A DNA stretch of 64,000 nt from Pseudomonas bijieensis (GTDB lineage Bacteria; Pseudomonadota; Gammaproteobacteria; Pseudomonadales; Pseudomonadaceae): contig NZ_CP048810.1 of NCBI RefSeq assembly GCF_013347965.1, positions 5,641,501 to 5,705,500 on the forward strand. Direction: 5' to 3'. This document shows, in pieces, positions 54,432-64,000 of this stretch (positions within the stretch are counted from its first letter, which is position 1; the number at the start of each line of letters is the position of its first letter). The notes under the pieces are model-generated. The model saw nothing but the letters and a program-made list of their open reading frames with translations, was not told the origin of the DNA and made no database searches. The translations under genes and the position numbers were made by a program.

Positions 54432-55191
54432 TTAGATCCGCAACCCGCCATCCATCTCCAGGATCCGACCGGTGTAATAGTCGTTCTCGAAGATGTACGC
54501 CGCCGAATGAGCAATCTCCTCGGGCTTGCCCATGCGCTTGAGCGGAATCCCCGAGGTCATTTTTTTCCAGGGCTTCGGGCTTCATGCCCAGGGTCATCTC
54601 GGTTTCAATGAAGCCCGGTGCGATACCGGCGACACGGATGCCGTAGCGTGCCAGCTCCTTGGCCCAGGTCACGGTGGCGGCGGCCACGCCGGCCTTGGCG
54701 GCCGAGTAGTTGGTCTGGCCGACATTGCCGGCGCGGGAAATCGACGAGATATTGATGATGGCGCCACTGTTTTTCAGCTCGACCATTTTCGCCGCCACTT
54801 CACGGGTGCACAGGAATACACCGGTCAGGTTGACGTCGATCACGGCCTGCCACTGGGCCAGGCTCATCTTGGTCATTTCGCCGTCCTTGACCTTGAGCAG
54901 CAGGCCGTCGCGCAGGATCCCGGCGTTGTTGATCAGGCCGTGGATCGCGCCGAAATCCTCGGCCACCCGAGCAACCATGTCGGTCACTTGTTCTTCATTG
55001 GCGACGTTGCACAGGTAGGCACGCGCCTCGACACCCTTGGCTGTGCAGGCGGCAACGGCCTGGTCGAGTTTTTCCTGGTTGAGGTCCACCAAGGCGAGTT
55101 TCGCGCCTTTCCCCGCCAGATACTCGGCCATGGAGCGGCCCAAACCCTGGCAACCGCCGGTGATAATGATTACTTTGTCGGTGAGTTGCAT
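54432..55191 (-). CDS. Short-chain dehydrogenase/reductase, FabG-like (one-base frameshift)
   Basis: NAD(P)-dependent oxidoreductase with the TGGCQGLG cofactor loop, an NNAG motif and the catalytic Ser/Tyr/Lys set (NISSIS, YSAAK). The raw frame goes wrong at a run of seven T at 54560-54566; with six, the end reads [19 protein letters not shown] and [12 protein letters not shown] and stops at 54432, giving about 253 residues. It is annotated FabG-like by sequence, but the true fatty-acid fabG usually lies in the fab cluster, so the substrate is open. The same gene precedes the hugZ-like gene in PAO1. Confidence 0.9.
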
Positions 55192-55355
55192 TCTCATGTC
55201 CAGATGGCGCAGCGGTGAAGGGGACCTTTTGGGAGGCCTCTCGATTTGCGACGGTGTAGCCCGGCTGCACACGAGAACTGTCCCATAGGCGTACCGGAAC
55301 ATTACTCCAGTCGCCTGACCGTTTTCTAGACGGATTTCATAAAAGGAGTCATAAA

Positions 55356-56087
55356 TTGAGCGTTGAAGCTGCCAAGAATGCCCGGGAACTGCTGCTCAAG
55401 GAATACCGTGGAGTGCTCGCCACTCATTCCAAATCCATGCCCGGCTTTCCGTTCGGTTCCGTCGTGCCCTATTGCCTGGACGAACAAGGCCGGCCCCTGA
55501 TCCTGATCAGCCGCATCGCCCAGCACACGCACAATCTGCAAAAAGACCCCAAGTGTTCGATGCTGGTAGGCGAGCGCGGTGCCGAGGATGTGCAGGCCGT
55601 GGGGCGCCTGACCTATCTGGCCGAGGCCCGGAAACTCGAAGACGGCGCCGCCATCGAGGCTGCCGCCGAGCGTTACTACCGCTATTTCCCTGACTCGCAG
55701 AACTACCACAAGGCCCATGATTTCGATTTCTGGGTGCTCGACCCGGTGCGCCATCGCTACATCGGCGGCTTTGGTGCCATCCACTGGATCGACCAGCTCA
55801 CCCTGGCCAATCCCTTCGCCGGCAAAGCCGAAGCCAGCATGATCGAGCACATGAACGCCGATCACGCCAAGGCCATTGCTCATTACGTGGAGTTGGCCGG
55901 CCTGCCGAAAAGCGAACCGGCGCAATTGGTAGGCATCGACAGCGAAGGCATGCACCTGCGTATCGGCCAGGGCCTGCATTGGCTGGCGTTTGCGACGCCT
56001 TGCAACACGCCGACACAAGTGCGCGAAGCCTTGGTTTATCTGGCTCACGCCGAGCAATGGCCGAAAAATGCGCAAGTCGACGCTTGA
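55356..56087 (+). CDS. HugZ-family pyridoxamine 5'-phosphate oxidase-like protein
   Basis: A 243-residue protein with a flavin-reductase-like split barrel (about 8-150) and a C-terminal DUF2470-like domain ([13 protein letters not shown]). HugZ relatives bind or degrade heme; the role of this one is not shown. The start is an unusual TTG at 55356, supported by a strong ribosome site (AAAGGAG) at the right distance. It precedes fxsA on the same strand. Confidence 0.85.
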   Translation: MSVEAAKNARELLLKEYRGVLATHSKSMPGFPFGSVVPYCLDEQGRPLILISRIAQHTHNLQKDPKCSMLVGERGAEDVQAVGRLTYLAEARKLEDGAAIEAAAERYYRYFPDSQNYHKAHDFDFWVLDPVRHRYIGGFGAIHWIDQLTLANPFAGKAEASMIEHMNADHAKAIAHYVELAGLPKSEPAQLVGIDSEGMHLRIGQGLHWLAFATPCNTPTQVREALVYLAHAEQWPKNAQVDA

Positions 56088-56153
56088 ATTCACGAAAGAA
56101 CGACGTCATTTAGGTTTTCATAGCAAGGCATTCTTGCGTTGAGGAACCATTTG

Positions 56154-56630
56154 ATGCGCCCTTTTTTGTTGCTCTTTCTGCTGTTCCCGGTGTTGGAGCT
56201 GTTCGTATTCGTCAAGGTCAGCGGTGCGATCGGGTTTTTCCCGGCGCTGCTGCTGGTCATTCTCGGCTCGATGCTCGGCGTGTTCGTGCTGCGCATTGCC
56301 GGCCTCGCCACAGCGTTGCGGGCTCGTGAAAGCCTGAACCGTGGCGAGCTGCCAGCCCAGACCATGCTCGAAGGCCTGATGCTGGCCTTGGGTGGCGGCC
56401 TGTTGATCCTGCCAGGCTTTATCAGCGACGTAGTGGGCCTGGTCATGCTGTTGCCATTCACCCGTCGGATGCTGGCCAATAAAATGCGTCAGCGCGCCGA
56501 AGAGCAGGCGATGCGTCAGCGGGCCTTTGCCGATGACCTGCAACCCCGTGGTGGTCCGGCCCCGCGCCAGCCTGTAGGGCGCGAGCCCAATGTGATCGAA
56601 GGCGAGTTCGAACACCGGGATTCCAAGTAA
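56154..56630 (+). CDS. fxsA: FxsA family membrane protein
   Basis: Inner-membrane protein of 158 residues. The E. coli FxsA is known for suppressing phage F exclusion of T7 when overproduced. Hydrophobic helices at about 3-20, 25-45 and 75-95 are followed by a charged soluble tail. I chose the ATG at 56154, which has a GAGGAA ribosome site; the frame opens with TTG at 56139. It lies just before groES, as in other Pseudomonas. Confidence 0.9.
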   Translation: MRPFLLLFLLFPVLELFVFVKVSGAIGFFPALLLVILGSMLGVFVLRIAGLATALRARESLNRGELPAQTMLEGLMLALGGGLLILPGFISDVVGLVMLLPFTRRMLANKMRQRAEEQAMRQRAFADDLQPRGGPAPRQPVGREPNVIEGEFEHRDSK

Positions 56631-56640
56631 AACCCTCGAT

Positions 56641-56660
56641 ACGGCGCCTTCGGGCGCCGT
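56641..56660 (+). terminator. Likely terminator after fxsA
   Basis: Perfect ACGGCGCC stem with a TTCG loop, 10 bp after the fxsA stop. The T-run behind it is weak (TTCGTTTTG). Confidence 0.65.
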
Positions 56661-56701
56661 GTTCGTTTTGGCTGCGCGAAGTAAAAAAATTTCTCCCCCC
56701 G

Positions 56702-56732
56702 CCCTTGTAATCCACTTGTACGCCCTTATGTA
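56702..56732 (+). promoter_or_regulatory. Heat-shock (sigma-32) promoter of groESL
   Basis: CCCTTGTAA as -35, 12 bases, then CGCCCTTATGTA as -10, close to the RpoH consensus CCCTTGAA-N13-CCCCATTTA. It lies about 140 bp upstream of groES. I see no CIRCE repeat. Confidence 0.6.
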
Positions 56733-56873
56733 ACGGTCACCGCAAGGTTTCCGGTGGTGACACCGGACAGACTTCCGCGGTTCGACTGACGAACCGCACC
56801 CGGCTCTGCCGGCTTTGTTAAACCCGCCGGGACTACACCGGCCGATGAAAACCACAATTAGGAGAGATCGACA

Positions 56874-57167
56874 ATGAAGCTTCGTCCTCTGCATGACCGC
56901 GTCGTCGTCCGTCGCAGCGAAGAAGAAAAGAAAACCGCTGGCGGTATCGTCCTGCCAGGTTCGGCTGCTGAAAAGCCAAACCAGGGTGAAGTCCTCGCTG
57001 TAGGCCCAGGCAAAGCACTGGAAAACGGTGAAGTACGTGCGCTGTCCGTGAAAGTGGGTGACAAGGTTGTTTTCGGCCCTTACTCCGGTAGCAACACTGT
57101 GAAAGTTGATGGCGAAGACCTGCTGGTTATCGGCGAGAGCGAAATCCTCGCTGTTATCGAAGGCTGA
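56874..57167 (+). CDS. groES: Co-chaperonin GroES
   Basis: Forms the seven-subunit lid of the GroEL folding chamber. The 97 residues cover the whole family, with the mobile loop ([15 protein letters not shown]) intact. A good ribosome site (AGGAGAG) precedes the ATG. groEL follows 49 bp later. Confidence 0.98.
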   Translation: MKLRPLHDRVVVRRSEEEKKTAGGIVLPGSAAEKPNQGEVLAVGPGKALENGEVRALSVKVGDKVVFGPYSGSNTVKVDGEDLLVIGESEILAVIEG

Positions 57168-57204
57168 TTCCCCGCTCATTTTTCCGCGACTACAAAGTAT
57201 TTAA

Positions 57205-58860
<1,656 letters not shown>

Positions 58861-58886
58861 GCCAGCCTTACCCCTGTAGCGAAAAG

Positions 58887-58916
58887 CCCCGCCTGCGAAA
58901 GCAAGCGGGGTTTTTT
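58887..58916 (+). terminator. Rho-independent terminator after groEL
   Basis: Stem CCCCGC-TGC with its complement, a GAAA loop and a run of six T. It lies immediately before the 5' end of the group II intron at 58921. Confidence 0.92.
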
Positions 58917-58920
58917 ATTG

Positions 58921-60837
58921 GTGCGCCAGGCATGGCGCGTTGCGCGAAGCGCAACCAGTTTGGCTATGGTGGCCACGCTGGTGACTTGGAGGTGAAAGTC
59001 CTCTACACACCCGGCAAGGGGAAGTGTTAGCCAGAGGCAAGGGTGTCGCGGGTGACCGCGAATCTGAAGGAAGCCCGAGGCAAAATGCTGGCCTGACGAA
59101 CAGGAAGCGGATAGAGGCGGCGCAGCGGGTAAGAAGGCCAATATCTTCAAAGCCCAATACTTGCACGGAACGCTGTGACGTAGATCCGACAGGCATAAGC
59201 AGGAAGGTCGCGCGAATTACCCTGGGAGATCTGCACGTTTGCCACTGTGCTACCGGGCGTCGAGAGGCGACGGGATGAGCGTGCAGAAGTCAGCCGAGGC
59301 CGTAGTAAGTGACGAGTAACCCAGTCACCAAGGGCCGAACAGGTTATGCCGCCAGTAGGCGTCAGAGTCTCGTCGAATGTCGAAAAAGCAGAAATCTCTC
59401 CACAAGAGGGCTGTAACCCCAAGTCCCGGACGGAATCCGGGGTTTGTGGCTGGCAGTGCGCAGACATCGGCGGCGTCTGTGGTGTGGACGAACGCGGAGC
59501 TGGACACGCTGATGGAACGGGTGCTCGCACCCGCCAACCTCAGACGTGCGTATCAACGCGTGGTCAGTAACAAGGGCGCGCCGGGTGCCGATGGCATGAC
59601 GGTCGCCGAATTGGCAGGCTACGTGAAACAGTATTGGCCGATCCTCAAAGCCCGACTGCTGGCCGGTGAGTACCAGCCGCAAGGTGTGCGCGCCGTTGAC
59701 ATCCCCAAACCCAAAGGTGGAACTCGGCAGTTGAGTATTCCCAACGTCGTGGATCGTCTGATCCAACAAGCCTTGCTGCAACAGCTCACGCCGATTTTCG
59801 ACCCCCTGTTTTCGGACTACAGCTACGGTTTTCGTCCGGGCAGAAGCGCTCATCAAGCCATCGAAACAGCCCGTGCCCACGTGGCGGCGGGTCAGCGTTG
59901 GTGCGTGGAACTTGATCTTGAGAAGTTCTTTGATCGTGTTAACCACGACGTTCTGATGGCCCATATAGAGCGCCAAGTCGAAGACAAGCGAGTGCTCAGG
60001 CTAATCCGCCGTTACCTCGAAGCCGGGATCATGTCGGGTGGCATCGCCAGCCGACGGCAGGAAGGGACTCCGCAAGGCGGCCCGCTCTCGCCGTTGCTGT
60101 CGAACATCCTGCTTAATGAACTCGACCGCGAGCTGGAACGGCGGGGCCATCGCTTCGTGCGCTATGCAGACGATGCGAACATTTATGTACGCAGTCATCG
60201 TGCAGGCGAACGGGTCATGACCAGTGTTGAGCGTTTCCTGAATCAGCGTCTTAAACTGACGGTGAACCGGGAAAAGAGCCGTGGCACGGCCTTGGACCTG
60301 TGATTACTTGGGCTATGGGATGAGCTGGCACAAACAGCCGAAGCTGAAAGTGGCAACGATGAGTCTGGGTCGCTTGCGCGACCGACTCAGAGAGCTGCTG
60401 CGCGGAGTACGGGGTCACAAGATGGCGAACGTCATCGAGCGGATAAACCCCGTAGTGCGAGGTTGGGCTGGCTACTTCAAGCTCAGTCAGAGCAAACGAC
60501 CACTTGAGGAGTTGGATGGTTGGGTGAGACGCAAACTTCGTTGTGTCATCTGGCGGCAATGGAAGCAGCCCTCTACGAGGGCGCGCAACCTGATGCGCCT
60601 GGGGCTCGACGAAGGACGCGCCTGTAAATCAGCGTTCAATGGCCGAGGCCCGTGGTGGAACTCCGGAGCGCCACATGTGAATCAGGCGCTACCGAAGAAG
60701 CTGTGGAATCGACTCGGACTGGTCTCGATACTGGATACGATAAACTGGCTTAACCGCATAGCCTGAACCGCCGTATACGGAACCGTATGTACGGTGGTGT
60801 GAGAGGACGGCGGATGTAAATCCGTCTCCTACTCGAT
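58921..60837 (+). mobile_element. Group II intron (probably class C)
   Basis: A 1917-bp retroelement. The 5' end is GTGCGCC, matching the GUGYG rule. Ribozyme signatures follow: GGTGAAAGTCCTC, GTTAGCC and CGCGGGTGACCGCGAATCTG. The reverse transcriptase sits in domain IV. The 3' end shows a domain V hairpin (GAACCGCCGTATACGG with CCGTATGTACGG, about 60766-60800) and a domain VI stem (AGAGGACGG to CCGTCTCCT), ending CTACTCGAT. Insertion just after a terminator T-run, and a protein without an endonuclease domain, are typical of class C introns. Both RNA ends look complete. Confidence 0.88.
59377..60766 (+). pseudogene. ltrA: Group II intron reverse transcriptase/maturase, frameshifted
   Basis: Intron-coded protein for splicing and retrohoming. 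The first frame (59377-60303) covers the RT domain, with the catalytic YADD in RYADDANIYVRS, and stops early. The rest (maturase X domain, RGWAGYFKL, and a GRGPWWN C-terminal segment) continues in a second frame to 60766. The break is at about 60277-60280, where family members read KSAVARPW but the DNA has lost two bases (AGCC for AGCGCC). No HNH endonuclease domain is present. Repaired length is about 463 residues. Confidence 0.88.
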
Positions 60838-60879
60838 CCTTGGATTTATCTCAGGCTTGAAGTTGCACCCATCTGTCTC

Positions 60880-60971
60880 TGTGGGAGCAAAGCTTGCTCG
60901 CGATCGCAGTGGGTCAGCTTGCCAGGATGCTGACGCTGCCCTCGCAATCGCGAGCAAGCTTTGCTCCCACA
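60880..60971. repeat. Paired REP-like element, family B variant
   Basis: Inverted pair reading TGTGGGAGCAAAGCTTGCTC, with both arms carrying AAGCTT instead of GAGCCT. It lies between the intron and the PAP2 gene. Confidence 0.88.
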
Positions 60972-60989
60972 GGGTTTGTCCGGGGGCTT

Positions 60990-61733
60990 TCAGGCATTGA
61001 CCGGATGAGTGACGGCCACACGCTCAGATGTAGAGGCCGGTCGGTACAGGATGTAGTAGTAACACCCCAGGCAAATCAGCCAACAGAACACCGCAGTCCA
61101 CACGTTGTGGGAAAAGAAATGCGCCCCTTGCATCATCCGACCCAGGGAAAACACCGTTCCCAGCGTGAAGGCGAGTACCAGGGCCCGGCGGGCCAGGCGC
61201 GGGCGGCGGTCGCGCAGCACGAAAAACAGCGCAAACAAGGTGAACCCGGTGGCGGCATGACCGCCGGGCCAGCATCGGCCGGGTTTGTCCGTGGCCGGGC
61301 GTGGGCTTAGCAGCTCACTGTAGGTTTCCTTGCCTCCGAACTCCTTCAAACTCCAGGGGCATTGCACCGCCGTCACCGCTTTCATCGGTGTGACGAAGGA
61401 CGTCGCCAGGGCCAGGGACAGCACCAGGCAACCCAGTTCGCGTTTGAATGGCTTGAGCCGAGCGATGAAAAACGTACCGATGAACCCGAGGATCGCCACC
61501 ATGGAGAATGCGATAACCACCTCTTTGGCTCGGTCGTGCAGGATGTCCTCCAGAAAATAACTGTGCCGACCGATAAATCCACCCGCCATCGGGTCGTAAA
61601 ACAGTTTGGCCAGGTCCATGTCCAACGTGGTCAGTTCCAGCAACACCAGAATCGCTGCGACAACGGCTGGCAGGCCCAGGGCAATCCAGAAATTCAGGGG
61701 CCTGGAAGCGGGGCGGATGGCGGTGGAGACCAT
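60990..61733 (-). CDS. PAP2-family membrane phosphatase
   Basis: A 247-residue inner-membrane phosphatase-like protein with about six hydrophobic helices. The PAP2 motifs are present but modified: PGGH (CWPGGHAATG) for PSGH, and GRMMQGAHFFSH for SR-x5-H. Such proteins dephosphorylate lipids such as lipid A or undecaprenyl pyrophosphate. I chose the ATG at 61733, with AAAGGT before it; the frame opens at 61859. It is divergent from colRS, which controls envelope functions, so an envelope role is likely but not shown. Confidence 0.82.
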   Translation of the reverse strand: MVSTAIRPASRPLNFWIALGLPAVVAAILVLLELTTLDMDLAKLFYDPMAGGFIGRHSYFLEDILHDRAKEVVIAFSMVAILGFIGTFFIARLKPFKRELGCLVLSLALATSFVTPMKAVTAVQCPWSLKEFGGKETYSELLSPRPATDKPGRCWPGGHAATGFTLFALFFVLRDRRPRLARRALVLAFTLGTVFSLGRMMQGAHFFSHNVWTAVFCWLICLGCYYYILYRPASTSERVAVTHPVNA

Positions 61734-61980
61734 GGCAGTACCTTTGATGGGAGTTTTCGTAAGCAGCGCGTTGCGCAGTCTGGCCCGCGTGGCGTCGGGA
61801 CGGTGTGAATGTTGGGTGAAAAACTCGTCAATGCCCACACAATGCTGCCGTGGGCTCACTCGATCTTTGTGGGAGCGGACTTACTCGCTAGCGCCACCTA
61901 TACAACTCTAGCCGTGAGCCAGACTTGGCCGTAAGCTGCGCGGGCCAAGATGGCCGTTAACTGTGTACGCAGAGGTGCCC

Positions 61981-62664
61981 ATGCGAATTCTACTGGTCGA
62001 AGACAACCGCGATATTCTCGCAAACCTGGCCGATTACCTGGGGCTCAAGGGTTATACCGTCGATTGTGCCCAGGACGGTCTGTCGGGCTTGCACCTGGCC
62101 GCTACCGAACACTACGACCTGATCGTGCTCGACATCATGCTGCCGGGCATCGACGGCTACACCTTGTGCAAGCGCCTGCGCGAAGACGCCCGGCGCGACA
62201 CCCCGGTGATCATGCTCACCGCCCGGGATCAGTTGGACGATCGTTTGCAGGGCTTCAAGTCCGGGGCCGATGACTACCTGATCAAACCGTTTGCCCTGTC
62301 AGAGCTGGCCGCGCGGATCGAAGCCGTCATGCGTAGAGCCCAAGGCGGTGGCCGCCGTGCCTTGCAGGTTGGCGACCTGAGCTACGACCTTGACACCCTG
62401 GAAGTGACCCGCGAAGGCAAGCTGCTCAAGCTCAACCCCGTAGGCCTCAAGCTGCTGGCGGTACTGATGCAGAAAAGCCCCCACGTGCTGCGCCGCGAAA
62501 TCCTCGAAGAAGCCTTGTGGGGCGATGACTGCCCGGACAGCGACAGCCTGCGCAGCCACGTCCATCAACTGCGCCAGGTGATCGACAAACCGTTCGACAA
62601 ACCGCTGTTGCACACCGTACACGGCGTCGGCTATCGCTTGGCCGAGGGCCGCGATGGAGTTTAA
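61981..62664 (+). CDS. colR: Response regulator ColR
   Basis: OmpR-type regulator of 227 residues, with phospho-acceptor Asp51 (LIVLDIMLPG) and a C-terminal winged helix (from about 125). It belongs to the ColRS system, known in Pseudomonas for root colonisation, membrane integrity and tolerance to metals. I chose the ATG at 61981; the frame opens at 61963. It overlaps colS by 11 bp. Confidence 0.93.
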   Translation: MRILLVEDNRDILANLADYLGLKGYTVDCAQDGLSGLHLAATEHYDLIVLDIMLPGIDGYTLCKRLREDARRDTPVIMLTARDQLDDRLQGFKSGADDYLIKPFALSELAARIEAVMRRAQGGGRRALQVGDLSYDLDTLEVTREGKLLKLNPVGLKLLAVLMQKSPHVLRREILEEALWGDDCPDSDSLRSHVHQLRQVIDKPFDKPLLHTVHGVGYRLAEGRDGV

Positions 62665-63928
62665 GCAAAGCCTTGCCCAACGGATCATCATCGCCTTTGC
62701 GCTGATGAGCGCGTTGGTGGCTGGCGCTTTCGCCATGGGCATCGTGGCGACAGTCCATCTGGTCGAAGAGAAACTGATTTCTGCCGGGCTTGGCGGCGAT
62801 CTGCAACGCTTGCTGTTGATGGACAGTGTCTCGGACTGGAACCATCGGCCGGAACCGGACCAACTGTTTTATTTCAGCGGCGGCCCAGGTGATTTCGAGC
62901 TGCCCAAGGACCTGCGCCATCTGGAGCGTGGTTTCCACGAGGTGTTTCGCGAACAGTTGTCGTATCACGCCATGGTCGAGATCGTGGACGGTCGGCACTA
63001 CGTGTTGCTGCAAGACCAGAGCGACTTCGAAGAGCGCGAACGGGTGTTGTTCGCCGTGGTGCTGGTGGGCTTTGTGCTCAGCCTGGCACTAGCGGTATTT
63101 CTGGGCTGGGTCCTGGCACGCCGGGTGATGGCGCCGGTGGTTCGCCTGGCCCGGCAAGTGCGTCATCGCGATCAGCTCCTCGGCCTCGCTCCGCCGCTGG
63201 CCCCGGATTATGCCGCCGATGAAGTGGGTGAACTGGCCGTGGCGTTCGACGCAACCCTGGGGCGCTTGCGCCAGGCCCTGACTCGCGAACGATTGTTTAC
63301 CAGCGATGTGAGCCACGAATTGCGCACACCGCTGATGGTCCTGGCGACCTCCTGTGAGTTGCTGCTGGAAAACCCGGCACTGGACCAGCGCGGTCGGACC
63401 CAGGTCGAGCGTATCAACAGGGCCAGTGAAGAGATGCGCGAACTGGTGCAGACCTTCCTGATGCTCGCCAGGGCCCAGCGCGAAGACGGCGGGTCGCCTC
63501 GGCTGACCCTGGGGCAGGTGGCCGAGAACCTCCTTGGAGTATGGCGCGGGCCCATCGAGTCCAAAGGCCTGACGCTGATTTTCGAGCCCGGGCAAACCGC
63601 CGATACCCTGTACAACGCCACGTTCCTGACTGCCGTGATGGGCAATTTGCTACGCAACGCCCTGCACTACACCGATCAGGGGTTCATTCGCCTTTCGCTG
63701 AGCGCTACCGGGTTTGTGGTCGAGGACAGCGGTGTGGGCATCCCGGAGGAGAAGCGCGAGGCGATGTTCGAGCCGTTCGTGCGTGGTAATGAAAAGCGCG
63801 GCGAGGGATTGGGATTGGGCTTGTCCCTGGTGCAGCGCATTTGCGAGAACCAGGGCTGGACAGTGAGCCTCAGTACGATGGAGCCCAACGGTTGCCACTT
63901 CGAGGTGCAATTGAATCCAAAGGGCTAA
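62654..63928 (+). CDS. colS: Sensor histidine kinase ColS
   Basis: Senses excess iron(III) and zinc. The 424 residues form two membrane helices (about 11-34 and 131-153) around a 95-residue periplasmic domain, then HAMP, a phospho-acceptor His221 (SHELRTPL) and an ATPase domain (NLLRNALHY, DSGVGI, GLGLGLSL). The metal-sensing ExxE motif is Glu126-Glu127-Arg128-Glu129. His35, Glu38, Glu96 and His105, which I recall as also implicated in P. putida ColS, are at the same numbers. Confidence 0.93.
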   Translation: MEFKQSLAQRIIIAFALMSALVAGAFAMGIVATVHLVEEKLISAGLGGDLQRLLLMDSVSDWNHRPEPDQLFYFSGGPGDFELPKDLRHLERGFHEVFREQLSYHAMVEIVDGRHYVLLQDQSDFEERERVLFAVVLVGFVLSLALAVFLGWVLARRVMAPVVRLARQVRHRDQLLGLAPPLAPDYAADEVGELAVAFDATLGRLRQALTRERLFTSDVSHELRTPLMVLATSCELLLENPALDQRGRTQVERINRASEEMRELVQTFLMLARAQREDGGSPRLTLGQVAENLLGVWRGPIESKGLTLIFEPGQTADTLYNATFLTAVMGNLLRNALHYTDQGFIRLSLSATGFVVEDSGVGIPEEKREAMFEPFVRGNEKRGEGLGLGLSLVQRICENQGWTVSLSTMEPNGCHFEVQLNPKG

Positions 63929-63969
63929 GCGTATGCCTTGAAAAGTCTTGTAAACATTGGGGCGCTTAT

Positions 63970-63985
63970 GTGACTTTATTTTCAC
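63970..63985 (+). promoter_or_regulatory. ColR-like box at the right edge
   Basis: GTGACTTTATTTTCAC resembles the ColR motif YYNA(C/G)NNYTTTTTCAC, with two mismatches. It lies 42 bp after colS and would precede the next gene, outside the window. Confidence 0.4.
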
Positions 63986-64000
63986 AAAGGCATGACATTC

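Noticed and set aside
60894..61310. 138-codon open frame after the intron
   Set aside because: It begins in a REP arm and runs opposite the PAP2 gene.
61868..61890. Another REP arm near colR
   Set aside because: TGTGGGAGCGGACTTACTCG is a single degraded half without a clear inverted partner, so it is not counted.

Overview
The window looks like a chromosome segment of a fluorescent Pseudomonas (P. fluorescens/corrugata-type). It is GC-rich by eye. Several blocks keep the gene order I know from P. aeruginosa PAO1: glpM with glpFKRD; argF with an ABC ATPase; grxD, bfr, bfd, peroxiredoxin, rnt, pyrC, motY, argG; a PA3496-like gene, nth, rnf, metG, mrp; and SDR, hugZ-like, fxsA, groESL, colRS. 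The gaps hold at least 15 paired REP-type inverted repeats, in two families plus hybrids. There is no prophage, CRISPR array, defence island, rRNA or tRNA. This is core chromosome, and the only clear mobile element is a group II intron behind groEL.

Layout. 0.1-4.2 kb: copABCD copper resistance (minus). 4.7-6.7 kb: nadA, an RDD membrane protein and a cold-shock gene. 7.1-15.0 kb: gcvH-gcvP-sdaA-gcvT (minus) with its sigma-54 activator gcsR; a -24/-12 promoter and three 18-bp GcsR-like sites lie between them. 15.2-18.3 kb: LysR regulator, divergent beta-lactamase-fold gene, NAD(P)-binding protein, glpM. 18.3-25.2 kb: acidic amino acid uptake, with the AauS/AauR two-component system and the AatJQMP ABC transporter behind a -24/-12 promoter and AauR-type sites. 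25.4-30.6 kb: glycerol catabolism glpFKRD. 30.9-34.5 kb: ybaK, phzF-like, ABC ATPase, argF. 34.9-46.2 kb: molybdopterin enzyme, grxD, iron storage (bfr/bfd), peroxiredoxin, rnt-pyrC, motY, argG, a NarL-type regulator. 46.3-52.8 kb: nth, an Rnf/Rsx cluster without rnfC, metG. 53.2-58.9 kb: mrp, SDR, hugZ-like, fxsA, groES-groEL. 58.9-60.8 kb: the group II intron, inserted just after the groEL terminator, with a frameshifted reverse transcriptase. 61.0-63.9 kb: PAP2 phosphatase and colRS.

The control sites tie the genes together. ArgR-type half-sites at exact 21-bp spacing precede both argF and argG. Two tandem GlpR-like operators precede glpD. A Fur-like box precedes bfd. A heat-shock promoter precedes groESL. 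A ColR-like box lies after colS.

Six genes (glpD, lysR-type, MBL-fold, peroxiredoxin, mrp, SDR) are each broken by one extra base in a homopolymer run. Removing that base restores the family-typical protein every time. This points to residual sequencing error rather than gene decay, so starts and ends are given for the repaired genes. The reverse-transcriptase frameshift is of a different kind and may be real. I found no convincing wholly new system. The most unusual items are the Rnf cluster lacking rnfC (with an anchor-less, coiled-coil RnfB), the molybdopterin enzyme without a recognisable metal-ligand residue, and the degenerate zinc motif in the MBL-fold protein.
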